DNA of 34,501 bases from Bacteroidaceae bacterium (GTDB lineage: Bacteria > Bacteroidota > Bacteroidia > Bacteroidales > Bacteroidaceae). The notes under the pieces were generated by a model that worked only from the letters and a program-made list of their open reading frames with translations, did no database searches and had not been told where the DNA came from. Both the position numbers and the translations under genes were made by a program. The stretch is taken from the NCBI GenBank assembly GCA_024401215.1, contig JAKSLL010000034.1, forward strand, positions 1-34,501, written 5' to 3'. Positions 1 through 7,105 of this stretch are shown in pieces; positions within the stretch are counted from its first letter, which is position 1; each line of letters begins with the position of its first letter.

Positions 1-1016
1 CTTTTCTTGTTCTTCACACCATAGACCTCCTTTATAATGTGCCACTTCTCATGCAAGTCATCGCCATTGTGCGTTGTGGCAAGTTCGTCGAAGAGATAGT
101 TGTAGTCGTATTCAGGATGCTTCTCCTTTTGCTCCTGCGCCCACTTGCGGAACTGGGCGTCTGTCCAATGGGCGATAGGAATATCCTTGACGACTTCATA
201 ATTCTTGATGCCAAGGTCTGCAAGGATGGACAAGGCACGGTCAATATCGCTCTGCTCGGTCTCGGTGCTGGCATAGATATACACTTTGTGGTTGGTAACC
301 TTCTTTGCCCTTGACAACTCATCAGCCATGCAATAATCGAACTGGTCTTTCTCCCACGGCGCTATGCTGCCATGCACCCAGTCGCCGGCAACGCCTTTTC
401 TGTTCAGCATAAGTGCTTCGCCTCCACCAGGCAGAAGTATGGTCTGCGTGCGAGGCAGATTGCCGATGACACCTTGTGGCACTACTACATCTTTAGTCAT
501 CAGGTTGATTGTTATGCTGTCTCCATGGGTAATCCGACGGATGCCTAACAGGTCTTTGTTCGTGAGGTCGGGTAGTGATTCCTTGTCAAAAGGTACACCA
601 TCGACTGTCATTGTCAGATTCCCTAAATCAAGAAAGAAATAAAGTTGGTATTCCTCCTCAATGTATTGCTTGTCATCTGCCATTTGCACATAGATGCCAG
701 GACACACATGCACTATGTATCCGCTGCGATGTTTACTTACCTGACGATATTCCACGAGTGGCTTAGTGTCTATACTCTTGTCTATCACAGGCTCCTTCTC
801 CTCCATGTGTTTCTGAACAAGGACTACAGATGCTATCGCAATGCAACTCAGGCACATGATGGCAAGAAATACTGCAGCAATCTTTCGCCATCCTTGTCCA
901 ATGGCAAAGTGGTGGTTTGCCTTCTGTGATGGCATTATCACTTCCTTACGGAATTTTGCCCATTCTGCATCTACATCGGGCATTCCTATCTTTTTGTCCA
1001 ATTCTTCTTTTGTCAT
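1..1016 (-). CDS. Probable anti-sigma / membrane signalling protein, partial (C-terminus off window)
   Basis: The reading frame is open for 338 codons and continues past the left edge, so the end of the protein is missing. The ATG overlaps the stop of the sigma factor gene (ATGA), which implies translational coupling and is the usual position of an anti-sigma gene. Residues 1-44 are charged and probably cytoplasmic, with the W-x-x-F spacing EWAKF near residue 19. Residues 45-67 form one membrane segment and the rest should be periplasmic. No FecR domain is recognised. Residues 135-175 (TVDGVPF, DLLGIRRIT, DSITINLMTK) resemble the compact TonB-plug-like fold found in some Bacteroidota signalling proteins. 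Residues 243-275 (KVYIYAST, ILADLGIKNYEVV) look like a small alpha/beta domain of the ExbD periplasmic type. The anti-sigma role is inferred from position and topology. The domain resemblances are tentative. Confidence 0.7.
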   Translation of the reverse strand, partial: MTKEELDKKIGMPDVDAEWAKFRKEVIMPSQKANHHFAIGQGWRKIAAVFLAIMCLSCIAIASVVLVQKHMEEKEPVIDKSIDTKPLVEYRQVSKHRSGYIVHVCPGIYVQMADDKQYIEEEYQLYFFLDLGNLTMTVDGVPFDKESLPDLTNKDLLGIRRITHGDSITINLMTKDVVVPQGVIGNLPRTQTILLPGGGEALMLNRKGVAGDWVHGSIAPWEKDQFDYCMADELSRAKKVTNHKVYIYASTETEQSDIDRALSILADLGIKNYEVVKDIPIAHWTDAQFRKWAQEQKEKHPEYDYNYLFDELATTHNGDDLHEKWHIIKEVYGVKNKK

Positions 1017-1522
1017 AGTGCAATGCTTTTACTGTTTGGCTTCATGAAAATGCTTCTTATGCGGGAAAGTGAGCGTGTGACGTGCTTGTTGACTGCCGAA
1101 CAGCTGATGCCTAAAGCCTGAGCTGTCTCGTTGTAGGTCATCTCCTCATCGTAATGTAGTGAAAGCACCCGACGGTCTTGCTCGGTAAGGTTGTCGTTTA
1201 TCACGTTCTGCAACTCTTCGAGGAGTTGCTGATGTTCAAGTTCATCCCTTTCCTCTTGCTCCTGTTTGTACTGCTTCTCCATCTCCTGTCGCAGCTTTCT
1301 CTGCCGCAGGACATTGAGGCAGAGGTTGCGTGTGGAAGCCAGCAGATAGCCGCCTATGGATCCATCCGCAACTTGCGGTTTGTTCTGCCATAGGTTTGCA
1401 AATGCCTGACTGACCACATCGCGCGTCTCCTCCTCATCCTCCAGCATGGAGTATGCAAGGCGATACATCTGCCTGTACCGTTCCTTGTAGAGCTGCTCAA
1501 ATGCTTTTTCAGTATAGTCCAT
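1013..1522 (-). CDS. ECF-type RNA polymerase sigma-70 factor
   Basis: This 169-residue protein has the two-domain layout of extracytoplasmic function sigma factors. Region 2 (about residues 12-48, YRQMYRLAYSMLEDEEET, DVVSQAFANLW) binds core polymerase and the -10 element. A Glu/Gln-rich linker covers about residues 80-105. Region 4 (about 112-160, LTEQDRRVLSLHYDEEMTY, ALGISCSAVNKHV, LSRIRSIF) is the -35-binding helix-turn-helix. Length and motifs are typical of the many Bacteroidota ECF factors. It follows a small membrane protein gene by 62 bases and overlaps the probable anti-sigma gene by four. The operon appears to start from the promoter at 1843-1899. Its targets cannot be read from the sequence. 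The outer-membrane barrel gene upstream is a plausible client, but that is only inference. Confidence 0.93.
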   Translation of the reverse strand: MDYTEKAFEQLYKERYRQMYRLAYSMLEDEEETRDVVSQAFANLWQNKPQVADGSIGGYLLASTRNLCLNVLRQRKLRQEMEKQYKQEQEERDELEHQQLLEELQNVINDNLTEQDRRVLSLHYDEEMTYNETAQALGISCSAVNKHVTRSLSRIRSIFMKPNSKSIAL

Positions 1523-1584
1523 ATTGTCTCATTGATGGTTTTTAATAATAAGACACTCGAAAAGCAAAATCCAATACCCTTGAT

Positions 1585-1815
1585 TCAAAATATTTTTCGA
1601 CACACATATTTCAACCACTCCCAGATGTCCTCGAAGAACCAGCCGACATACATCCAGAAACGGAACACGCGTGCTGCCTGAATCAATATGACAATGGTGG
1701 CGATGAGCAATACGCATGCAATGATGCACAAGGCTATCAATGCAGCTTCATTCTCCGAAAGGCGTTCGCCATGGAACCATTGTTCGAATAAGTTAATGAT
1801 AGATTGCAAGTCCAT
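1585..1815 (-). CDS. Small single-span membrane protein heading the sigma operon
   Basis: This is a 76-residue protein if translation starts at the ATG at 1815. A longer version could start at TTG 1845, but that codon lies inside the predicted -7 promoter element, so the ATG is preferred. An acidic N-terminal stretch (MDLQSIINLFEQWFHGERL) is followed by a strongly hydrophobic segment (about residues 24-50, ALIALCIIACVLLIATIVIL). The aromatic, basic C-terminal tail (MYVGWFFEDIWEWLKYV) could lie along the membrane as an amphipathic helix. It is the first gene after the promoter and precedes the sigma gene. I do not recognise a family. A role in sensing or in controlling the sigma/anti-sigma pair is possible from position alone. 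Confidence 0.6.
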   Translation of the reverse strand: MDLQSIINLFEQWFHGERLSENEAALIALCIIACVLLIATIVILIQAARVFRFWMYVGWFFEDIWEWLKYVCRKIF

Positions 1816-1842
1816 ACCTAAATGATTGTTTTCTTTTTGCGA

Positions 1843-1850
1843 CAAAGGTA
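1843..1850 (-). promoter_or_regulatory. -7 promoter element of the sigma operon
   Basis: TACCTTTG on the minus strand matches the Bacteroidota -7 consensus TAnnTTTG. A weak -33 match (TATG, 1871-1874) lies at the usual distance. The predicted start of transcription near 1836 leaves a leader of about 20 bases before the ATG at 1815. Confidence 0.6.
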
Positions 1851-1881
1851 TGGATTCGCTCCAAAAGCGCCATAGGTTTTT

Positions 1882-1899
1882 ATTCGCATTTTGTTCGCA
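1882..1899 (-). promoter_or_regulatory. Operator-like direct repeat next to the sigma-operon promoter
   Basis: TGCGAACAAAATGCGAAT holds two heptamers 11 bases apart, just upstream of the -33 region. The same element occurs at the same distance from -33 and -7 at 5680-5697. The position suits an activator binding adjacent to RNA polymerase. Confidence 0.6.
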
Positions 1900-1916
1900 T
1901 TTTTGAGAGCATCAAA

Positions 1917-1949
1917 AACGGACTTTGCAAATTGTTCGCAAAGTCCGTT
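1917..1949 (-). terminator. Hairpin with T-run; also carries an operator-like repeat pair
   Basis: A perfect 12-bp inverted repeat (1917-1928 and 1938-1949) is separated by 9 bases. Read on the minus strand it is followed by TTTTT, as in an intrinsic terminator. The loop and inner stem contain TGCGAACAATTTGCAAAG (1940 to 1923), the same repeat unit as the promoter-proximal operators. The site may therefore be both a terminator for leftward transcripts and a distal operator. Confidence 0.55.
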
Positions 1950-1958
1950 GTAAGTTGT

Positions 1959-1988
1959 TTATAATGAAAGAATAAAGTCGTCCCAATC
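1959..1988 (-). pseudogene. Ten-codon 3' remnant of a second membrane regulator gene
   Basis: Read on the minus strand, these 30 bases encode DWDDFILSL and a TAA stop. This is nearly identical to the DWDEFILSL end of the intact regulator at 5768-6787. An in-frame TAG lies two codons upstream, so nothing longer is translatable. Downstream of both stops come TGCGAAC/TGCAAAC repeats and then a promoter in the same order. The match in gene end plus following control region makes a chance resemblance unlikely. Confidence 0.65.
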
Positions 1989-2047
1989 CGTAGGCTAACA
2001 TTCCTCTCTAACAAGTTAATACATGAATCCAAAAATCCATAGAGGAT

Positions 2048-2097
2048 CTTACTTTGCAAAGTTAATTTTTTGCGATTTATTCACTTTGTAAAGTAAG
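2048..2097. repeat. 14-bp inverted repeat with a TAACTTTG promoter-like element
   Basis: The arms CTTACTTTGCAAAG (2048-2061) and CTTTGTAAAGTAAG (2084-2097) pair with one mismatch around 22 bases. On the minus strand TAACTTTG (2064 to 2057) fits the -7 consensus and equals the element before the intact regulator (6838-6845). It may be the relic promoter of the lost regulator copy. No transposase-like sequence is nearby. Confidence 0.4.
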
Positions 2098-2117
2098 TTG
2101 GTTGACCAAAAGAAAAG

Positions 2118-2149
2118 CCCTCGCACTATCATCATTGACGGTGCGAGGG
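2118..2149 (-). terminator. Intrinsic terminator of the outer-membrane barrel gene
   Basis: The 9-bp arms CCCTCGCAC (2118-2126) and GTGCGAGGG (2141-2149) form a GC-rich hairpin. On the minus strand it is followed by a T-rich tract, starting 27 bases after the stop of the barrel gene. A close copy of this hairpin lies upstream of the same gene at 4921-4948. Confidence 0.75.
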
Positions 2150-2176
2150 GGAGCTCTGTATATTACTAACTTAATC

Positions 2177-4882
2177 TTATTTTTGTGCTTTCTTGGCTTT
2201 TGCGTCGAAGTTGTATGTGAATGTGAGAGAGATGTAGCGGTGGAAGGTCTCGTTGCGACTGTCTGTGCGCATAGTAGGCGTGAGGCTGGAATACACCTCG
2301 TCCATCTGGTTGAGAATGTCCTTGGCAGAGAGGGTGAGCTGGCCCTTGCTCTTGAGCATCTTCCATGTGATGTTGGCATCGAGGGCGAAGCGGTCGCGGT
2401 TCATCATGTCGGAGAGGTAGCCTGTGTTTCCGACGAGCCTGCCTGAGAGGTCGAAGGTCCAGTGCTTTATCTTGTATTTGCCGCTTATGCCCACGCGGTA
2501 TTCCCACATGTCTTGATTAGTCATGGAAGTGTCGGAGTAGCTGGCTCTTTCGTTTGTGAACGAGCTCAAGAAAGATGCTTCCCATTGCTTGTTCAAGTAT
2601 GTGATTTCCAAACGATCCCACAGGGATGTTGACGTTTGCAAGAACTGCTCGAAAGGTTCATCAAGCGTCGTGAGAGTCTTCACTCCGTGGTCACGATTTA
2701 GGATGTATTGTGTGCTGTTCTGCAAGCGGAAGCATTCTCCTAAGGAGCGGTCGTAGCTCAGATTGAAACTCCATCGTTCACGCGGATCCACATTGGCGGT
2801 AGTAGATGTGTAAACGCCAGTTTTGGAATCGTATGCCCTCACAGTTGCAGCAGGATTGTTCACTCGATTATAACCGAGGCTCACCGACAGCATCTGCTGA
2901 CCTTTAGGGAACATCATGCTGTATGACAAGTTGGAAGAGAGGTTGTTGGAAGCCTTCAGGTTGGGGTTGCCCTTGATGATGTTGAGAGGGTTGGTGTCGT
3001 CGGTGTAGTTCAAGCCGCCGAGGAGGTCTGCCACATGATAGTCCCAGTTTATGCGACCTCGCAACTGTGTGGTCTTTGATGATTGCCATTTGAACTCGAA
3101 GGCAGGGCGAGGGAACCATGTGTTGCGGCACACGATAGTGTCGAGGTTGCCGCGCTGGTAGTCGAAGTGCTCCTCTACGTTCTGCAGCTTCACTCCACCT
3201 TTCATCCACAATTTGCCAAGGTCTGCCTCAGCCTCTACGCGAGGTTCGTTGACAAGGTAGTATTTCATGCGGTCGAAGCTGTTCGCATGGTCGTATTCGC
3301 TATTCTGGTAATGCTCGCTGTCATCAGCCTTGCGCCAGTAGTCCACCCAGTAGCCAACGCCGACCTTCAGCTTCTTTGGGATGAGCTGGTAGTTGATCTT
3401 TGTGTCGAAGATGGTTTGGAAGAGGTTGCTGCTGGTCTTCGATGTCTGTTCAAGGGTTTCGGTCGTGCCAAGCTCGTGGTAGTTGTAGTCGGTGTGGCTG
3501 TCCGACGAACCTTTGGCCTTTTCGTAATCGGCTGAGATAGCCACATAGAAGTCGCCTCTTTCCAGCACATGCGACAATCGCATCTGAGCGTCAAAATAGC
3601 CTACATCTTCCCTGCTAAGCGCCTCGCCTTCAGACGAGTTCACCAACTGCATCGCAGCGTCGGCATCGTCGCCTCTATGGTAGGTCTTTTGCTCGTCGGT
3701 GTTCCTTGACGAGTTGCGTCTTGCACCACCTTCAGAGTATAAGCTGAATGTTGTCTTAGGACCCAAATGCAGTTCTGAGCGCACAGTCAAGGGGAGTTCG
3801 AGCGAGTGGTTGTAGTTGTAGCTGTGGCTGTTGCTGAGCGATGAAGACTTGCCGTCGAGGAAGGTCTCGGTGTTCTGCCATTTGTTCTGGTGCACATCAA
3901 AGTGGTTGGGTGTGGTGCTTATGCTCCAGTTGTCCTCGTAGGAAGTCTCAACAAACTCAGGCTTCCAGTTGTGCTGGTAGGAGAACTTGCCATATTGCTG
4001 GCGTATAGGCATGTTACCCCAGTTCGTCTCATATTCGCCATACACGCCACCCGTAGCATTGCCACAATCGGAAGCACGCACAAAGAGGTTTATCGGGTCG
4101 TGGTCGCTGAGGTAGTGAAGGTTGGCAGAGGCGCGATAGTTCTCCGAGGCGTATGCGCTCAGCTTCGTCTGTCCGTACCATTTATCCATGAACCCAGGTT
4201 TTATCTCAATGTCCAGCACCTGCTTTTCTTGACCGTCGTTCATGCCCGTGAGTTCGGCAAGTTCGCTCTTCTTCTCGTATGCCTTGATGTTTTGCACAGC
4301 CTCTGCTGGTAGCTGTCCCGTGAGGAAGTCGTCGGCAACATCATGACCGTTCATCTTCAGGTGAACCTCCTTGTTCATGAAATAGAGCTTGCCCTCCTTG
4401 ACGCTCACACCAGGAAGCTTCTGCAGTAGTTCTGCCACACGTGCTCCATCGTCAAGATTGAACGCCTCAGGGTTGAACACAACAGTATCGCCTTTCATGG
4501 TGAAACGTTTGACTTTTGCTTTTACTAGCACTTCATCAAGCATTTCAGCAGACATCTTCAGCTTCAAGTCACCAAGGTTGAGTGTGTCCTTGGTGCCTCC
4601 AGCGCAGTTAAAACTTTTTTTCATGGTGTTATAGCCGAAGTAGCTGATAGTGATTTCCACCTTCGACATAGAACTGACTTTCCATTGGAACTCTCCAATA
4701 CTGTCGGTTGTCATCAAGATAATAGTGGCACCATAAGCACCAACCTCTTTGGAGTAAAAGTCAACCTTTGCACCATCGAGTGGTTCGCCTGAGTCTGCAT
4801 CAACTACGCGTCCTTTGACGACGTCAGCGGACATAAAGAGGACTTGCAGACATAAGAATGCCAGCAGAAAAAGTCGTTTCAT
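2177..4882 (-). CDS. Outer-membrane beta-barrel protein with carboxypeptidase-regulatory-like N-terminal domain (PF14905 type)
   Basis: This 901-residue protein begins with a signal peptide (MKRLFLLAFLCLQVLFMSA). A carboxypeptidase-D regulatory-like domain follows (about 22-110, VKGRVVDADSGEPLDGAKV), then a plug-like domain (about 115-225, LPGVSVKEGKLYFMNKEVHL, PAEAVQNIKAYEKKSEL). The remainder is a long barrel rich in alternating aromatic strands, ending in TFTYNFDAKAKKAQK. The layout is that of the outer membrane beta-barrel family proteins related to TonB-dependent receptors. There is no clear TonB box and no SusD partner next to it, so a SusCD-type glycan importer is unlikely. The ligand is unknown. 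It lies between the lipocalin-like gene and the sigma operon, with its own terminator at 2118-2149. Confidence 0.88.
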   Translation of the reverse strand: MKRLFLLAFLCLQVLFMSADVVKGRVVDADSGEPLDGAKVDFYSKEVGAYGATIILMTTDSIGEFQWKVSSMSKVEITISYFGYNTMKKSFNCAGGTKDTLNLGDLKLKMSAEMLDEVLVKAKVKRFTMKGDTVVFNPEAFNLDDGARVAELLQKLPGVSVKEGKLYFMNKEVHLKMNGHDVADDFLTGQLPAEAVQNIKAYEKKSELAELTGMNDGQEKQVLDIEIKPGFMDKWYGQTKLSAYASENYRASANLHYLSDHDPINLFVRASDCGNATGGVYGEYETNWGNMPIRQQYGKFSYQHNWKPEFVETSYEDNWSISTTPNHFDVHQNKWQNTETFLDGKSSSLSNSHSYNYNHSLELPLTVRSELHLGPKTTFSLYSEGGARRNSSRNTDEQKTYHRGDDADAAMQLVNSSEGEALSREDVGYFDAQMRLSHVLERGDFYVAISADYEKAKGSSDSHTDYNYHELGTTETLEQTSKTSSNLFQTIFDTKINYQLIPKKLKVGVGYWVDYWRKADDSEHYQNSEYDHANSFDRMKYYLVNEPRVEAEADLGKLWMKGGVKLQNVEEHFDYQRGNLDTIVCRNTWFPRPAFEFKWQSSKTTQLRGRINWDYHVADLLGGLNYTDDTNPLNIIKGNPNLKASNNLSSNLSYSMMFPKGQQMLSVSLGYNRVNNPAATVRAYDSKTGVYTSTTANVDPRERWSFNLSYDRSLGECFRLQNSTQYILNRDHGVKTLTTLDEPFEQFLQTSTSLWDRLEITYLNKQWEASFLSSFTNERASYSDTSMTNQDMWEYRVGISGKYKIKHWTFDLSGRLVGNTGYLSDMMNRDRFALDANITWKMLKSKGQLTLSAKDILNQMDEVYSSLTPTMRTDSRNETFHRYISLTFTYNFDAKAKKAQK

Positions 4883-4920
4883 AATATATATGAGATTATG
4901 TGAAAGATTACTTTGTTAAA

Positions 4921-4948
4921 CTCGTACTATCATCGCTGACCGTGCGAG
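4921..4948 (-). terminator. Imperfect terminator-like hairpin, duplicate of the one at 2118-2149
   Basis: It matches 2120-2147 in 24 of 28 positions, and both copies are followed by a GAGCTC hexamer (2151-2156 and 4953-4958). The hairpin is imperfect, with one mismatch in the stem. It lies between the lipocalin-like gene and the barrel gene and may terminate the former or be part of the leader of the latter. Confidence 0.45.
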
Positions 4949-5082
4949 TGGTGAGCTCATTATCATTATATTAACTAGTCTATAAAGAATCTACTATTAT
5001 GTTGGAATGGTGAAAAACCAGGTGTGTCAGCACGATTCGATATTAAGTGAACTGGATTGTTTTTATAGCTATAAACACCCAT

Positions 5083-5592
5083 TTATCTCTTCTGTGTGTT
5101 AAGAATGAATTTGTTTGTAAGGGTCTGGATATTCTTCGGATCGTTCTTCCTCTTGCATTTATCCACTATGTAATCCACCAATTCTGCAGGCATATTAGTG
5201 ACCTTGCGCCACTTGTCATGGCGGTTTCGCCATTGTCCCTCGAAGTGTGTCTTGTCAAGCATGATGACTGTGCCGTTGCGCCCACATTCGGTGTATTTGC
5301 CGTTTATGAACGAATAAGCGCCGTACTCGTGCGGAAGAATCATAGTCTCAGTATCGCTTATTCGTGCAACTTCAGCACAGGCGTATTCTCCATTGGCGCG
5401 ATAGACCTTCACCTGGTTGTAGTCGCCTCCTATATAATTTGTCTTGGAGCCTTCATAGCTCATGCTCTCCATCACCCACACACCGATGAGGTCGGCATCG
5501 GTAGTCTTGGCTTTCTGCGCCATTACGCATGACGATACAAACATTGCAAACAATATCATTGCAAGTCTTGCTTTGGTTCTTTTCTGCTTCAT
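5083..5592 (-). CDS. Secreted lipocalin-like protein (DUF4488-like)
   Basis: From the ATG at 5592 the protein has 169 residues. An in-frame ATG at 5607 would add five, but the second start puts a basic cluster directly before the hydrophobic stretch. The signal sequence (ARLAMILFAMFVSSCVMAQ) could be cut after VMA or lipidated at SSC. The mature part has the small-barrel pattern of Bacteroidota lipocalin-like domains: LIGVWVMES near the start, VKVYRANGEY, YGAYSFINGKYTE, and FEGQWRNRHDKWRKV near the end. The order of these blocks parallels the external part of the adjacent regulator (GVWVLTN, YSGTYRLINKG, YEWHKM), which suggests a common domain. A strong promoter with operator-like repeats precedes it. 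The ligand is unknown. Confidence 0.72.
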   Translation of the reverse strand: MKQKRTKARLAMILFAMFVSSCVMAQKAKTTDADLIGVWVMESMSYEGSKTNYIGGDYNQVKVYRANGEYACAEVARISDTETMILPHEYGAYSFINGKYTECGRNGTVIMLDKTHFEGQWRNRHDKWRKVTNMPAELVDYIVDKCKRKNDPKNIQTLTNKFILNTQKR

Positions 5593-5640
5593 AATTGGTT
5601 TAATCATTTAGGGTTTAACATGTGAATTGGAATTCGTTTG

Positions 5641-5672
5641 CAAAATTAGATTTTACACAGAAAATGACCAAA
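5641..5672 (-). promoter_or_regulatory. Promoter of the lipocalin-like gene
   Basis: On the minus strand TTTG (5672-5669) and TAATTTTG (5648-5641) are separated by 20 bases. This fits the Bacteroidota consensus for both -33 and -7. Transcription should start near 5634, giving a leader of about 40 bases. Confidence 0.7.
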
Positions 5673-5679
5673 GTTTTTT

Positions 5680-5750
5680 GTTTGCAAATTGTTCGCATTT
5701 TCAATAGTGAGGGGAAAATGAGTTTGCAAATTGTTTGCAAATTGTTCGCA
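5680..5750 (-). promoter_or_regulatory. Array of five operator-like heptamers upstream of the lipocalin-like gene
   Basis: Heptamers TGCGAAC or TGCAAAC start at minus-strand positions 5750, 5739, 5728, 5697 and 5686. Spacing is exactly 11 bases within each group, about one helical turn, with 31 bases between the groups. The proximal pair (TGCGAACAATTTGCAAAC) abuts the -33 element. The array lies between the regulator gene and its neighbour, so the regulator is the natural candidate to bind it, but this is inferred. Confidence 0.62.
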
Positions 5751-5767
5751 AAATTCTTATAACTGCC

Positions 5768-6787
5768 TTATAATGAAAGGATAAACTCATCCCAATCTTT
5801 TGCGCTGCCTTTGCTGTTGAAAACCTTTCCATAAAGGCGGCTTCGTATGCTGCTGATAGTGCTTGTGCTCTTTGTTAATGTGTTTGCAATCTCTGTTGCA
5901 GGCACTCTGAGCTTGATGAGGAGGCTGGTCTGCATCTCGATTTGCGACATAGGGTAGAGGTTGAAAAGGCGTGATGTGAAGCCGGAATATGTGCTGTTGA
6001 CATGGCGTTCTATCTCCTCCCAGTCAGCCTTCTTCATTCGTTCGCCGTTGCTTATTCGCTTGCGAATGGACAGGTAGAAATCAGAATTGAGGAAATCATT
6101 TTCTACACTCTTCAGCGCATCCTGCACCACCTTAGGTCGTTCGTCAATCTCTTTGCGTATTTGCTTCAGCTGTGTCTCGATTCGTGCCTTGTTCTGGTAT
6201 AGGTTGCGGGTGTAGTATGCCAGAAGTGCAAAGCCAAGTATGATGCAGAGGATGATAGTTATGAGATTATTCTTGTCTGACTGCAGATGTCGTTCTGTTT
6301 CGCTGAACACATAATAGTTTTGGTTGTCATTCCACGAATCCTTGTCTTGCTCTATTGTTTTAAGCACATCATTTATATTCGCTTCATTTTGCATCTTGTG
6401 CCATTCGTAAGACCTGCCTAAATCTTTGATGTTGATGACAGTGTCATTTTCTATTGTAAGTTCATGTGTGCTGCCGTCCTCAACATACAGGCATTCATTG
6501 TTGCCTTTGTTGATAAGACGATACGTGCCGCTATAAGAAGGTCTGAAGCAGAAACGCTCATGTTCAGACGACTCCATTGCAACATAATAGATGCTGTCGG
6601 TGAAAATCTTCATAGGCATCGTGTTGGAGCGTTCATAGTAATTGAAGTCGCTGCCATCAGGTATGTGTATGTTTGTCAGCACCCAGACACCTTGGATTTC
6701 GAAGTTGCGCTCCTCATTGCTGGTGCATGACGTAATGAGTGCGCAGATTATTATAAATAATGTGTAGATATGTTTCAGTGATTTCAT
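5768..6787 (-). CDS. Membrane-spanning one-component regulator: lipocalin-like sensor domain plus LuxR-like HTH
   Basis: This 339-residue protein has a lipoprotein-like signal (ALITSC, Cys21). An external lipocalin-like domain follows (about 30-132, IQGVWVLTNI, FRPSYSGTYRLINKG, SYEWHKM). One membrane helix (about 174-192, LITIILCIILGFALLAYYT) leads to a charged helical linker (195-265) and a C-terminal LuxR-type helix-turn-helix (about 279-323, MSQIEMQTSLLIKLRVPATE, IANTLTKSTSTISSIRSRLY). No kinase or receiver domain is present, so signal reception and DNA binding are in one chain. If Cys21 is lipidated, the protein is anchored at both ends of its sensor. It precedes the secreted lipocalin-like gene, whose promoter carries the TGCGAAC repeat array. 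A ten-codon copy of its C-terminus survives at 1959-1988. Confidence 0.75.
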   Translation of the reverse strand: MKSLKHIYTLFIIICALITSCTSNEERNFEIQGVWVLTNIHIPDGSDFNYYERSNTMPMKIFTDSIYYVAMESSEHERFCFRPSYSGTYRLINKGNNECLYVEDGSTHELTIENDTVINIKDLGRSYEWHKMQNEANINDVLKTIEQDKDSWNDNQNYYVFSETERHLQSDKNNLITIILCIILGFALLAYYTRNLYQNKARIETQLKQIRKEIDERPKVVQDALKSVENDFLNSDFYLSIRKRISNGERMKKADWEEIERHVNSTYSGFTSRLFNLYPMSQIEMQTSLLIKLRVPATEIANTLTKSTSTISSIRSRLYGKVFNSKGSAKDWDEFILSL

Positions 6788-6837
6788 TATTACTTGTTGT
6801 CAAAGGATTCAGGACAACGGCTTTTGATTATGAAATA

Positions 6838-6845
6838 CAAAGTTA
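6838..6845 (-). promoter_or_regulatory. -7 promoter element of the membrane regulator gene
   Basis: TAACTTTG on the minus strand matches TAnnTTTG about 50 bases before the ATG. A convincing -33 element is not seen. Confidence 0.5.
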
Positions 6846-7057
6846 GTCATTTTACTTTTATTGACACCTTTTTAGCTGTAAAATCTTGCCCTTTCAGCAC
6901 TATATGCTTTAGCTCGTAGAGAGTAGATAGTTCGTGAGGTCAAGTATATATGCTTTGCCTCGTCAATCTTTGAGTGTTGCGCTTTGTATGGTTATAAATG
7001 CTATATTTGCAGTCATTTTGATTGCGCTTTATACATGATTTTGTGTTTACGACGCAT

Positions 7058-7077
7058 GAGCGCGACAGAGCGCGACA
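7058..7077 (+). repeat. Perfect tandem decamer, two copies
   Basis: GAGCGCGACA occurs twice head-to-tail, about 30 bases upstream of the -7 element at 7106. It could be a protein-binding site for the RNA gene promoter, or incidental. Confidence 0.5.
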
Positions 7078-7105
7078 CAACGGACATTGAGAGATGCATT
7101 TCCCG

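Noticed and set aside
2048-2097. The inverted repeat as an insertion sequence end or MITE
   Set aside because: Only one such element is seen, there is no target-site duplication or transposase, and a promoter or terminator reading explains it as well.
3083-3535. A 150-codon plus-strand frame within the outer-membrane barrel gene
   Set aside because: It is antisense to the barrel region, Val/Leu-rich, and without recognisable features.
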